A stretch of DNA of 64,000 nucleotides, from the NCBI RefSeq assembly GCF_004762035.2, contig NZ_SIJK02000032.1, positions 1 through 64,000 on the forward strand, given 5' to 3'. The notes under the pieces are model-generated. The model had not been told where the DNA came from. It worked only from the letters and a program-made list of their open reading frames with translations, and ran no database searches. Below, in pieces: positions 17,617 to 27,300 of this stretch. Source of the DNA: Candidatus Chloroploca mongolica. GTDB lineage: Bacteria > Chloroflexota > Chloroflexia > Chloroflexales > Chloroflexaceae. Each line of letters starts with the position of its first letter. The first letter of the stretch is position 1. A program made the translations under genes and the position numbers.

Positions 17617-18633
17617 ATGACTACGCACATCTATTCGCTTGCCCTTGCGATCAATGCCACGCTCGATATGCACAATCTCAATAATGAAGGCAACGAAGGC
17701 AACCAGCTTCAGACGCGCATGGTTGATATTGTTGGTGCCGACGGCAACCTCTACAATGTCAATGCAATTAGCGGTGATATGCTCAAACATATCCAGGCCG
17801 AGCACCTGTTCAACCTGGCACGCCAGCGCAACTTGCCACTCTGCGCGGGTTGCAAACTCTTCAATCCTAACCGAATCAATGCTGATCAGGATTTCATTAC
17901 CCGAACTAAAGGGAAGACGGATGTCGAAACGCTAGATGAACTCTTGCGTCTGTGCGCGATGGATGACCTTGAAGGCATCCTGATCACCGAGGGGGGACGC
18001 TCGATCCCGCGCAAGAGCGTGGTTGAATTTGGTTGGGCCGTGGGCATTCCTGACATAACACGCGAAGGCCATAACCAGAGCTTCTTTCACGTCAAGTATG
18101 CGACGGAGCGCAGTGAAGGCAAACGGAAAGAAGAGGCGGCCACCCGCGTGCAAAAAGGTACTGGTGGTGATGAGGGCAAGACTGGTGGCGCGAATTTGGG
18201 TCAGGCGATTTTTCACCGCCCTGCGTCAAGCGGCAAATACGCCATTGTCTGTCATCTCGAAATAGGGCGCATAGGCTACAACGACATTGCCCAACGCTAC
18301 GCCATTTCTGAAGAAGAGCGTGCTGAGCGTACTCGTGCGCTGCTTGAGAGTGTGCTGCATACCTTTGTCCAACTCAACGGTGCCATGCGTTCAGCGCAAC
18401 TGCCGCACCTTGTCGCGCTCGAAGGTGCGCTCGCGTACTCAACAATGCTGTTGCCTGCACCGCTGATCAGCCCGATCACCGATGACTACCGCGATCAGAT
18501 GAGCCGTGTTGCCCGGGCAGTGGGCGGTGAACAGGGTATTGTCGTCGAAAACTTTGACTCACTTGGGCACCTTGCCGAGCAGATTCAGAGCCTCGCACAA
18601 TCGGCACGGCCATACGCGCTCGAGCCAGCGTAG
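17617..18633 (+). CDS. cas7: Cas7 backbone protein (DevR/Csa2-type)
   Basis: 338 residues, starting MTTHIYSLALAINATLDMHN with AGGAG upstream. Cas7 forms the helical backbone along the crRNA. The sequence fits the Cas7/DevR family: N-terminal RAMP strand, NLNNEGNEGNQLQTRMV, AISGDMLKHIQAEHLFNLA near 50, then FHVKYATERSEG near 155 and FHRPASSGKYAIVCHLEIGRIGYND near 200. Two CxxC-like cysteines lie in CAGCKLF near 77. It lies 21 nt after cas8 and 11 nt before cas5. Confidence 0.88.
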   Translation: MTTHIYSLALAINATLDMHNLNNEGNEGNQLQTRMVDIVGADGNLYNVNAISGDMLKHIQAEHLFNLARQRNLPLCAGCKLFNPNRINADQDFITRTKGKTDVETLDELLRLCAMDDLEGILITEGGRSIPRKSVVEFGWAVGIPDITREGHNQSFFHVKYATERSEGKRKEEAATRVQKGTGGDEGKTGGANLGQAIFHRPASSGKYAIVCHLEIGRIGYNDIAQRYAISEEERAERTRALLESVLHTFVQLNGAMRSAQLPHLVALEGALAYSTMLLPAPLISPITDDYRDQMSRVARAVGGEQGIVVENFDSLGHLAEQIQSLAQSARPYALEPA

Positions 18634-18644
18634 GAGTTACAGCC

Positions 18645-19376
18645 ATGTGGATCTACGCTGTCTATCAACCAGTAGCGCTCTTTTCGCTCAAACCAGCGAT
18701 GGCAACCTCGTCTGGCGGCAAGACACTGTTGTGCCCAACACCCTTTGCCTTGAAAATGGCCCTGCTTGATGCCGCCCTGCGCACACAGGGTCTCGCAGCA
18801 GGTGAACGGCTCTGGCCGCTGATCAGGGATATGCGCCTACAAATTGCCTTGCCCTCACATATCGTAGTCATCAATACCTTTACCAAGATTGTTCGCCCAA
18901 AAAAGGGCGGGTCAAGCGATGATAATGGTAGTGGCCTCTTGACACCGCTGGGCAATACCATTGCCTATCGTGAATATGTCAACTACAGTGGCCAATTTGC
19001 GCTGGCACTTCAGCCAGTACAAAGCAAAGCAGCACCATCATCGATCATTGATCTGCTAACCCAGATCAACTACTTTGGCAAACGGGGTGGCTTTGTCCAG
19101 TTAATGCAACCACCCAAAGTCTACGACAATGACGATCTCCCATCAGATCAGAAATGGGTTATGCTTACCGAAGACCAACCAGCCTTTCAAGCGAGTGGCA
19201 CGCTTCAGATGCTTGATGACTGTGGATCGAAGCTTAGCTTTGAGCAAGTCAATATCTACAGTTCGAAACGCATCACCCTTGGCAAAGACCGTCTGCTCCG
19301 TCACATTGTGCTTCCGTATCGCCTGGAGCGCAGCAGTCGTGGTTTTAGTATGTATACACAGATAGCGATGCCATAA
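18645..19376 (+). CDS. cas5: Cas5 crRNA 5'-handle binding subunit
   Basis: 243 residues starting MWIYAVYQPVALFSLKPAMA, preceded by GGAG. Cas5 is a RAMP protein that caps the crRNA 5' handle. Evidence is the N-terminal RAMP strand, the characteristic phrase SSGGKTLLCPTPFALKMALLD, the length, and the position directly after cas7. The stop lies 2 nt before the RAYT start codon. Confidence 0.82.
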   Translation: MWIYAVYQPVALFSLKPAMATSSGGKTLLCPTPFALKMALLDAALRTQGLAAGERLWPLIRDMRLQIALPSHIVVINTFTKIVRPKKGGSSDDNGSGLLTPLGNTIAYREYVNYSGQFALALQPVQSKAAPSSIIDLLTQINYFGKRGGFVQLMQPPKVYDNDDLPSDQKWVMLTEDQPAFQASGTLQMLDDCGSKLSFEQVNIYSSKRITLGKDRLLRHIVLPYRLERSSRGFSMYTQIAMP

Positions 19377-19378
19377 CC

Positions 19379-20929
19379 ATGCACCACCACCGTCGTACCA
19401 TCCGCTTAGCTGGCTATGACTATCGTCAGGCCGGGGTCTATTTCATTACGATCTGCACCCATCAACGTACCCACCTCTTTGCTGATCCAATGCTTCGCCA
19501 CATTGCCGAGCAACAATGGGCCGCCCTCGCTCACGCCGGTGAACGTGGTCAGCGCAAAGGGCGGGTGAAGATCGATGCCTTCGTCGTCATGCCCGATCAT
19601 ATCCACGGGATCATTGTCATCACCGATCGCGATGATCCCGTGGAAATCAATAGCAACACGGGTGATGATACGCCCCCGGGTGATGGCACGCCCCCGGGGA
19701 GGGCGCAGCAGCATACGGATGGGGGTGTGTCGCCGGGTGGCCCAGGGGCTGCTGCGCCCCTACATTGGGCAACCACCACCCCGATGACCGGCCCCACCCC
19801 GACGATCGCGGCGGCACCGGGTGACGCCCCGGCGATCGCGGCGGCATCGGGTGACACCCGGGCGATCGCGGCGGCATCGGGTGACGCCCCGACGATCGCG
19901 CCGATATCGGGCGATGGCACAACCCCACCACCGGGATGGGCAGAACATGTAGGGGCGCAGCAGCCCATGGCCCCCTCGTCCTTGGAGGCCCATCCGTATG
20001 CTGCTGCGCCCACGGCCCCGTCGTCTTTCAAGGCCCATCCTGCGCCCACGGCCACCTCGATGACCGAACCCACCCCGCGAACCGCCACCATATCGGTCGG
20101 CGGCCTTGGGATGGGGCACGATCCCACCCCGGCGATCGCGCCACCACCGGGGGTCGATACGACGCCGGGGCGGGCGCAGCAGCCTACGGATGGGGGTGTG
20201 TCGCCGGGTGGCCCAGGGGCTGCTGCGCCCCTACATCGGGCAACCACTGCCCCGGTGACCGGCCCCACCCCGGCGATCGCGGCGGCACCGGGGGGCGACA
20301 CGACGATCGCGCCACCACCGGGGGGCGATACGCCCCCGGGGAGGGCGCAGCAGCTTACGGATGGGGGTGTGTCGCCGGGTGGCCCAGGGGCTGCTGCGCC
20401 CCTACATCGGGCAACCACTGCCCCGGTGACCGGCCCCACCCCGGCGATCGCGGCGGCACCGGGGGGCGACACGACGATCGCGCCACCACCGGGGGGCGAT
20501 ACGCCCCCGGGGAGGGCGCAGCAGCATACGGATGGGGGTGTGTCGCCGGGTGGCCCAGGGGCTGCTGCGCCCCTACATTGGGCAAACGCCGCCTCGGTGA
20601 CCGAACCCACCCCGGCGATCGCGGCGGCACCGGGTGGGCTTGCGTTGACCGAGGGGATGTCCAATGTTTCGGCGTTGGGGATCAATGTAGAGCCGGGATC
20701 GTTGGGGGCGATTGTGCGTTCGTTTAAGGCGGCGGTTGCGCGACGGGTCAATGCGCGTCGTAAACAGCCTGGGGCCGCTGTGTGGCAACGTGGCTATTAT
20801 GAACGCATTGTGCGTGATCAAGCTGAATTCGATGCTATCCGTCAGTATATCGAGGATAATCCACGTCGTTGGGCTGAGGCACGCGATCGGCTCGATCACC
20901 TTTTGAACAGGATGCAACAACAACGCTGA
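19379..20929 (+). CDS. REP-associated tyrosine transposase (RAYT), enlarged by in-frame REP DNA
   Basis: 516 residues where RAYTs usually have about 150-200. Residues 1-84 are a normal N-terminal half: YDYRQAGVYFITICTHQR and the HUH metal motif MPDHIHGII (residues 67-75). Residues about 430-516 are a normal C-terminal half with the catalytic Tyr region WQRGYYERIVRD and YIEDNPRRW. Between them are about 340 Pro/Gly/Ala-rich residues, TPPGRAQQ.TDGGVSPGGPG and GAAAPLH, translated from four or more REP units kept in frame. RAYTs cut single-stranded REP hairpins. The gene sits between cas5 and cas6 without breaking the operon (2 nt and 13 nt gaps). Activity with so large an insert is uncertain. 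Confidence 0.85.
   Translation: MHHHRRTIRLAGYDYRQAGVYFITICTHQRTHLFADPMLRHIAEQQWAALAHAGERGQRKGRVKIDAFVVMPDHIHGIIVITDRDDPVEINSNTGDDTPPGDGTPPGRAQQHTDGGVSPGGPGAAAPLHWATTTPMTGPTPTIAAAPGDAPAIAAASGDTRAIAAASGDAPTIAPISGDGTTPPPGWAEHVGAQQPMAPSSLEAHPYAAAPTAPSSFKAHPAPTATSMTEPTPRTATISVGGLGMGHDPTPAIAPPPGVDTTPGRAQQPTDGGVSPGGPGAAAPLHRATTAPVTGPTPAIAAAPGGDTTIAPPPGGDTPPGRAQQLTDGGVSPGGPGAAAPLHRATTAPVTGPTPAIAAAPGGDTTIAPPPGGDTPPGRAQQHTDGGVSPGGPGAAAPLHWANAASVTEPTPAIAAAPGGLALTEGMSNVSALGINVEPGSLGAIVRSFKAAVARRVNARRKQPGAAVWQRGYYERIVRDQAEFDAIRQYIEDNPRRWAEARDRLDHLLNRMQQQR
19690..20590 (+). repeat. REP units inside the RAYT gene
   Basis: Four copies on the plus strand of a unit that begins AGGGCGCAGCAGC, has TGGGGGTGTGTCGCCGGG in the middle and ends GGGGCTGCTGCGCCCCTA. 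They lie near 19697-19764, 20175-20235, 20343-20407 and 20515-20576, and one inverted copy lies near 19950-20011. Spacers such as GGGGGCGACACGACGATCGC are themselves duplicated. The arms match the REP clusters at 11066-11660 and 28355-28976. Confidence 0.85.
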
Positions 20930-20942
20930 GGAGTCTGCGGTT

Positions 20943-21908
20943 ATGACGTTGACGACCCATCATTTGACTTTTACGGCAACTGCGCTGACCCCTGTGGCGC
21001 TCGGTGAGCAGAGTGGCTCTGCGGTGCGCGGTGCATTGGCTGGGGCGCTCTGGGAACGCTTTTGTGCGAATCGGGAGGCTCCAACGTGTGATCGGTGTCC
21101 TCTTCTCGAGGTTTGCCCGGTGGCGGCGTTGCTGGCGCCTATGCGGAGCGAAGATGAGAAGGGCGGCGATCAGCGCCCTCGTCCGTATGTGGTGCGCCCC
21201 CCTCGTGAAGGGGCGCGTACCTATCAACCCGGTGAGACGCTTCAGTTTGGCTTGGCCCTCTTTGGTACGGCTGCGTCGCTCTTTCCATATGTGGTGATGG
21301 CTGCGCACGAACTTGAACGTGGTGGGCTCGGCATACCCCTGGCCCAACTCGGTCGCCGTCGCGGTCAACTGCGGCTTAGTTCGATTGAAGCGGTTGATCC
21401 GCTGTCCGGTCTCCACCAAACGCTCTACAGTGATGCGGCTGGGCAGGTACGCCAGCCCGGCCTGGCGATCAAGGCTGAAGATGTGCGTGCATTTGCTCAG
21501 TCACTTTCGGATAAAAAGGTGTCTCTTATTTTGCATACTCCGATGCGCTTGATCGAGCAAGGTCACTTGCTCAAACAGATCGCCTTGCGTCCGTTGTTGC
21601 AGCGCTTGATGCGACGTCTCGATGATCTTTCGCTGGCTTATGGCGACGGGGCGCTTGGCATCGATTTTCGGGCATTGCTTGATCTGGCTGAGCAGGTAGA
21701 GGTTATTGACGATCGCACGCGTTGGGTTGATCTTGTCAGTGCGAGTTCGCGCACCCAGCGTCGTACTCCCATCGGCGGGTTGATCGGTCAGGTGACGTTT
21801 GCTGGCGAGCTTGGTCCATTGCGTGAGTTGCTCGTCTGGGGGTCGCTTGTTCATGTGGGCAAGAATGCGGTCAAAGGCGATGGTTGGTATTCGTTTGCGA
21901 CACCGTAG
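20943..21908 (+). CDS. cas6: Cas6 pre-crRNA endoribonuclease
   Basis: 321 residues with GAGGAG upstream. Cas6 cuts the array transcript within each repeat, leaving an 8-nt 5' handle. It fits the Cas6 RAMP family: N-terminal strand LTFTATALTPVAL, the cysteine-rich insert CDRCPLLEVCPV at 50-61, and the C-terminal glycine-rich loop GKNAVKGDGWYSF (near 305) preceded by GLIGQVTFAGEL. The catalytic His cannot be named with certainty. It is the first gene after the RAYT. A 149-nt gap to cas1 follows, with no gene in it. Confidence 0.88.
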   Translation: MTLTTHHLTFTATALTPVALGEQSGSAVRGALAGALWERFCANREAPTCDRCPLLEVCPVAALLAPMRSEDEKGGDQRPRPYVVRPPREGARTYQPGETLQFGLALFGTAASLFPYVVMAAHELERGGLGIPLAQLGRRRGQLRLSSIEAVDPLSGLHQTLYSDAAGQVRQPGLAIKAEDVRAFAQSLSDKKVSLILHTPMRLIEQGHLLKQIALRPLLQRLMRRLDDLSLAYGDGALGIDFRALLDLAEQVEVIDDRTRWVDLVSASSRTQRRTPIGGLIGQVTFAGELGPLRELLVWGSLVHVGKNAVKGDGWYSFATP

Positions 21909-22057
21909 TTGCGTTGTATGAGGGCTGGCTTGCTCCCTTTCAGACCAGGTTGAAGTTGCACGTGCTTGCTGCACCTTAACAAATCACCTTCTCTTTTTCG
22001 GCTCGTGATTGAGCACGGGTGATTGTACCCGCCGATTCAGGAAAGAGCGAGGAAGCT

Positions 22058-23071
22058 ATGCATCTCTTTGTCCAGGAAAAAGGTGCGTTTATTGCCAAGC
22101 ACCAGGGACGTCTGCGCGTGATGAAAGCGAAAGATCGGCTCAACGAGGTGCCCTTACTCCATTTGCAGCAGGTGCTTATCAATGGCGGAGGGGTGAGCAT
22201 TAGCAGTGATGCCATTCGCGCATGTGCCGAAGAGGGCATTCCGATCCATTTTGTTAGTTCAAATGGCACACCACATTCCAGTCTTTACAGTGCTGGTCTC
22301 ACTGGTACCGTACTAACCAGGCGTGCCCAACTACGGGCGTATGATGGCGAAGCAGGCCTTGCGTTGGCGCGCGCTTTTACGCTTGGCAAGCTACAGAATC
22401 AGGCCAATCTGCTGCGCTACGTCGCCAAATATCGCAAAGAGGCTGATCCAGATCTGCATGCGGCGCTGACGGTGGTGGCGAGCGAGGTTGTTGATAGTCT
22501 GCAGGCGGTGCGGGACTTGCAGGGGGTCAGTGTCGAAGCGTTACGCGACCGTTTGATGGGCATTGAAGGGCGCTATGCCGCACGCTATTGGGGCGCACTT
22601 GCCCCGCTGGTGCCTGCCGAACTTGCCTGGCCTGGGCGTGAAACGCAGGGGGCGGCTGACGCCTTTAACCAGGTGCTTAACTATGGGTACGGGGTTTTGT
22701 ATGGACAAGTGGAACACGCAATTATTTTAGCGGGCCTTGATCCCTATGCCGGTCTTCTCCATGCTGATCGCCCCGGCAAACCGAGTCTGGTTCTTGATCT
22801 GATTGAGGAATTTCGTCAGGCGGTTGTTGATCGCACCCTGCTCGGGCAAGTTACCCGTGGGTGGAGCATCGGGCGAGACGAAGATGGACGGCTTGATGCC
22901 GATACACGTGAACGCATTGTGACCCGGGTGCTCGAACGCCTTGAATCGAGCGAGGCCTACGAAGGCAAACGGCAACCACTGCGGCACATTCTGCAATGTC
23001 AGGCACGCCATATTGCCACCTTTGTACGCGGCGAACGCGAAGCGTATCAACCCTTTGTTATGGGATGGTAG
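22058..23071 (+). CDS. cas1: Cas1 integrase
   Basis: 337 residues from MHLFVQEKGAFIAKH, the ATG with GAGGAAG upstream; an in-frame GTG at 22019 is less likely. Cas1 with Cas2 inserts new spacers at the leader end. Metal ligands seen are Glu170 in MGIEGRYAARYW, His235 in LLHADRPGKPS and an acidic residue in LVLDLIEEFR (Asp247 or Glu250). Length is normal. It is followed 2 nt later by cas2. Confidence 0.96.
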   Translation: MHLFVQEKGAFIAKHQGRLRVMKAKDRLNEVPLLHLQQVLINGGGVSISSDAIRACAEEGIPIHFVSSNGTPHSSLYSAGLTGTVLTRRAQLRAYDGEAGLALARAFTLGKLQNQANLLRYVAKYRKEADPDLHAALTVVASEVVDSLQAVRDLQGVSVEALRDRLMGIEGRYAARYWGALAPLVPAELAWPGRETQGAADAFNQVLNYGYGVLYGQVEHAIILAGLDPYAGLLHADRPGKPSLVLDLIEEFRQAVVDRTLLGQVTRGWSIGRDEDGRLDADTRERIVTRVLERLESSEAYEGKRQPLRHILQCQARHIATFVRGEREAYQPFVMGW

Positions 23072-23073
23072 TT

Positions 23074-23331
23074 ATGCAGTGTCTGCTCATCTACGACATT
23101 CCACATGACGGCACCCGCCAGAAAGTCGCCGACGCCTGCCTCGATTATGGCTTACAGCGGGTGCAATACAGTGCGTTTGTTGGCGATCTGAGCCGCACGC
23201 ACCAGCGTGCGCTCTTTGGCGAAATCACCAGGCGGGTCAAAGGCCGCTCGGCCAACATTCAACTCTTCCCGCTTGATGAGCGAAGTTGGAGCGGACGGCG
23301 CGTCTTGACCCAGGAGGGCAAAGATGGATAA
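23074..23331 (+). CDS. cas2: Cas2 adaptation protein
   Basis: 85 residues starting MQCLLIYDIPHDGTRQKVAD. The ferredoxin-like fold and Asp8 in the YDIP motif are typical, and YGLQRVQYSAFVG is the second family signature. Cas2 bridges two Cas1 dimers. It overlaps cas4 by 8 bp, so translation is coupled. Confidence 0.95.
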   Translation: MQCLLIYDIPHDGTRQKVADACLDYGLQRVQYSAFVGDLSRTHQRALFGEITRRVKGRSANIQLFPLDERSWSGRRVLTQEGKDG

Positions 23332-23923
23332 GGTACTGCTTGAAGTCACTGATCTCAAACAGTGGCGTTACTGTCCACGCATCGTCTGGTACCGGTACTG
23401 CACCCCTGCGATACGACCGGTCACTGCGCTGATGGATCAGGGACGAACAAACCATCAGGCGGAAGAAGGTCGAGAAGAGCGGCGCTCATTGCGGATGTAC
23501 GGCCTTAAAGCAGGCGAGCGACACTTTGACGTACGGCTCCGTTCCGAGGGTCTGGGCTTACGGGGTCGGGTTGACCTAGCGATTGCCGTACCAGACCGCA
23601 CCAGTCCAGGTGCACAGGCAGTGGTGGTTGAATACAAAGACAGCGAAGCGCCTACCGGAAGCCATTTCAAACTCCAACTGACGGCCTACGCCTTGCTGGT
23701 CGAAGAAGCATGGCAGATCCCGGTAACAGGGGGCTGGATCTACAAAATTCCGCTGCGCCAGGCCGAAGCGATCAAACTCACGACGAGCCTGCGCACCCAG
23801 GTTACCACCACTGTTGCGACGATCCAGGCAGCCATCGGTGGCGAGCACATGCCTGATGCCCCAGCCAATCGTCGGCCATGCATCACCTGCGAATTTCGTC
23901 GTTTTTGCAACGACGTTGTCTAA
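23324..23923 (+). CDS. cas4: Cas4 nuclease (PAM selection)
   Basis: 199 residues. Cas4 trims prespacers and sets their PAM end during adaptation. It has the PD-(D/E)xK core with VVVEYKDSE near residue 105 and the four-cysteine iron-sulfur cluster set: C17 and C26 in YCPRIVWYRYC, and the C-terminal CITCEFRRFC. A QLTAYALLVEEAW helix follows the core, as in other Cas4 proteins. It is the last cas gene, about 380 nt before the array. Confidence 0.93.
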   Translation: MDKVLLEVTDLKQWRYCPRIVWYRYCTPAIRPVTALMDQGRTNHQAEEGREERRSLRMYGLKAGERHFDVRLRSEGLGLRGRVDLAIAVPDRTSPGAQAVVVEYKDSEAPTGSHFKLQLTAYALLVEEAWQIPVTGGWIYKIPLRQAEAIKLTTSLRTQVTTTVATIQAAIGGEHMPDAPANRRPCITCEFRRFCNDVV

Positions 23924-24304
23924 ACAGGCAAGCTTTAGCGCACAGTGGACATCCCTTGACGCCCCTATCGGCAACGCGTGAGCGCATCAAACCGCGCTCA
24001 CGCAGAGCCAGAGACAGTTCCAGAAGCCTCCAAGAGAGGTCGTGTCGCAAGTCAGTGCTTGACCCAGGCAAATTGGCCCATCGCAAAAGCACCTGTCAAG
24101 CAATCGCGCCTCATCTAGAGCATCAGGATACGTAAACCGAGGGCTCGCAACTTTACAGCGTTGGGCAACAAAACCCAAGTTGCGAAGAACGGACTTGAAA
24201 GGGCGCAAAAACGTCCTATAATGACAGCACAGGAAAGCATATGACGCAACAAAACACACCTTCCCGGCATAAAAGACCTCCGCAGCCCCCAATCAAGGTC
24301 GGGG
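23924..24304 (+). promoter_or_regulatory. CRISPR leader with promoter
   Basis: The 381 nt between cas4 and the first repeat contain no gene. TTGAAA (24195-24200), a 16-nt spacer and TATAAT (24217-24222) form the best promoter in the window and point into the array, giving a start near 24229. The leader ends in a run of G before the first repeat. Confidence 0.75.
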
Positions 24305-27300
24305 GTTCCGCACCATCGGCTCAAGGTTGAGCACTGAAACGGCAAGCGTGGCGCGGTTTGACGCCCGCTGCGTCTGGGTTCCGCACCATCGGCTCAAGGT
24401 TGAGCACTGAAACCGTGGCGCACGGCGATGCGAGCGAATTGCTTGGCCTGGTTCCGCACCATCGGCTCAAGGTTGAGCACTGAAACATTAACAAGCTGGT
24501 GTAGGCGCGGTGCCAGTCGGCGGTTCCGCACCATCGGCTCAAGGTTGAGCACTGAAACAGAGCCACGCGGTGAGATCGGCGATCATCGTCATCGGTTCCG
24601 CACCATCGGCTCAAGGTTGAGCACTGAAACACGCACGTCACTGCGTCGCGTTGGTTGCGCCTGGTGGTTCCGCACCATCGGCTCAAGGTTGAGCACTGAA
24701 ACTTCGAGCGCGACAACGCGGCGGCAACGCTTGCCCTGGTTCCGCACCATCGGCTCAAGGTTGAGCACTGAAACGCGCTTGATCTTTGCCCGCTCCCCCG
24801 CTCGCCAGTGCGGTTCCGCACCATCGGCTCAAGGTTGAGCACTGAAACTTGCGGTGGGAGATCAGCGCCGCTGGTGCGCCTGCGGTTCCGCACCATCGGC
24901 TCAAGGTTGAGCACTGAAACGCCCCTGAAGGTGTGGCGTTACCGACGAACGATGATGGGTTCCGCACCATCGGCTCAAGGTTGAGCACTGAAACGCTTAA
25001 TCCTGATGATTGGCTGGTGTTTGGCGACAGGTTCCGCACCATCGGCTCAAGGTTGAGCACTGAAACTTGAGCGGCGTGGGGTGGATGTGAGCGGCAAAGC
25101 CGGTTCCGCACCATCGGCTCAAGGTTGAGCACTGAAACCTTATTACCAGCGTTGCCGCAACGTGGACGGCAAGTGGTTCCGCACCATCGGCTCAAGGTTG
25201 AGCACTGAAACCAATGACCGTGAAGAGCGCAATGGCGGGCCTGGTCGGGGGTTCCGCACCATCGGCTCAAGGTTGAGCACTGAAACAGCCGAGGCCGCGC
25301 GCCTGGCCGCCAAAGTAGACGCGGTTCCGCACCATCGGCTCAAGGTTGAGCACTGAAACTTGCGCCTCGTGCGTGCAACGCCTGCGCAATGGGGTTCCGC
25401 ACCATCGGCTCAAGGTTGAGCACTGAAACGCCCAAACACGACGCCTCCGACCAAGCACCCCGCTGGGTTCCGCACCATCGGCTCAAGGTTGAGCACTGAA
25501 ACTGGCTTGCGGCGTTCGTGGCGACGGACGAAGATGCCGGGTTCCGCACCATCGGCTCAAGGTTGAGCACTGAAACAGCGCTATGGCGTAGGCTGTGGAA
25601 CGTGACGCGGGGGGTTCCGCACCATCGGCTCAAGGTTGAGCACTGAAACGTCTTTTATGATCACGCCCTCGGCAGCATCAAATCGCGGTTCCGCACCATC
25701 GGCTCAAGGTTGAGCACTGAAACTCAGTTGTGGGCCGAGTTGAAAGCAGCGTATCGCACGGTTCCGCACCATCGGCTCAAGGTTGAGCACTGAAACGTTC
25801 TAAATGAACGGCTGTACGCTTTCTATACAGGTGGTTCCGCACCATCGGCTCAAGGTTGAGCACTGAAACGATCCGCTGGCTTGCTATCGGGTGGCACTTG
25901 CAACAGGGTTCCGCACCATCGGCTCAAGGTTGAGCACTGAAACACGTTCCACCTGTGACCGGATCCGCCGTGCCAGGCGGAGGTTCCGCACCATCGGCTC
26001 AAGGTTGAGCACTGAAACTAGTGACGACGCAGACAGCGCGGGGCCAGTCCCCGCGGTTCCGCACCATCGGCTCAAGGTTGAGCACTGAAACGCCCGGTGT
26101 GTCACCACCGAGCAGGCCACACCAAAGGGTTCCGCACCATCGGCTCAAGGTTGAGCACTGAAACACGTTTGCCGACATCCGTGATACCTGCTTTGAAGGG
26201 GTTCCGCACCATCGGCTCAAGGTTGAGCACTGAAACGACGAAAGCACCGTCTATTGTTGGGATCAAGCAGGGGTTCCGCACCATCGGCTCAAGGTTGAGC
26301 ACTGAAACTGGCTCCATTGCTCGCCTGAACGTCGGCACGGTATTGGTTCCGCACCATCGGCTCAAGGTTGAGCACTGAAACTACCTCAGTGGCGACGTGT
26401 CCAACCGGATCAGCCTGGGTTCCGCACCATCGGCTCAAGGTTGAGCACTGAAACAAGCGAGGCATCGGCAAGGCCGAAGCTGGCGTTACTTGGTTCCGCA
26501 CCATCGGCTCAAGGTTGAGCACTGAAACGCTGTACGCGGCGTACCTTGCCGAGACGTTGACGGAGGTTCCGCACCATCGGCTCAAGGTTGAGCACTGAAA
26601 CACCGCAAGGGCAGGGTGGCACTTTGCATATACGAGGTGGTTCCGCACCATCGGCTCAAGGTTGAGCACTGAAACGTGACACAATACCCTGATGTGCCTA
26701 TTCATACCGGAGGTTCCGCACCATCGGCTCAAGGTTGAGCACTGAAACTGGAGCGGCTGCATATTCGTGGTGTGCCACTCGTGCGGTTCCGCACCATCGG
26801 CTCAAGGTTGAGCACTGAAACCTGCCAATCAATCCATTGCTGGCGAACTTCGCCAATGGTTCCGCACCATCGGCTCAAGGTTGAGCACTGAAACCTCACG
26901 GCGTACAATGCGCAGGTGACACCATGACGAAGGTTCCGCACCATCGGCTCAAGGTTGAGCACTGAAACTGCCGTATGAAACGAGCAAGCGCATCATTCGC
27001 TATGCGGTTCCGCACCATCGGCTCAAGGTTGAGCACTGAAACATGTCGCCAGCGCCCCAACCTTCGATCTGGTCTATCGGGTTCCGCACCATCGGCTCAA
27101 GGTTGAGCACTGAAACAGGTGCCGCTCCGCTTGCTGTTGCCCACGGGCGGACGGTTCCGCACCATCGGCTCAAGGTTGAGCACTGAAACTTTGCGGTGTA
27201 GTAGCGCCCCGGCCTGCTCAGGCTCTGGTTCCGCACCATCGGCTCAAGGTTGAGCACTGAAACATCTGATTGTGGCCGAAACGGAAAGCAACGTCCTTGC

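Noticed and set aside
23924-24304. A possible tracrRNA or riboswitch in the leader
   Set aside because: No repeat-complementary stretch and no conserved riboswitch core is seen; a type I system needs no tracrRNA.
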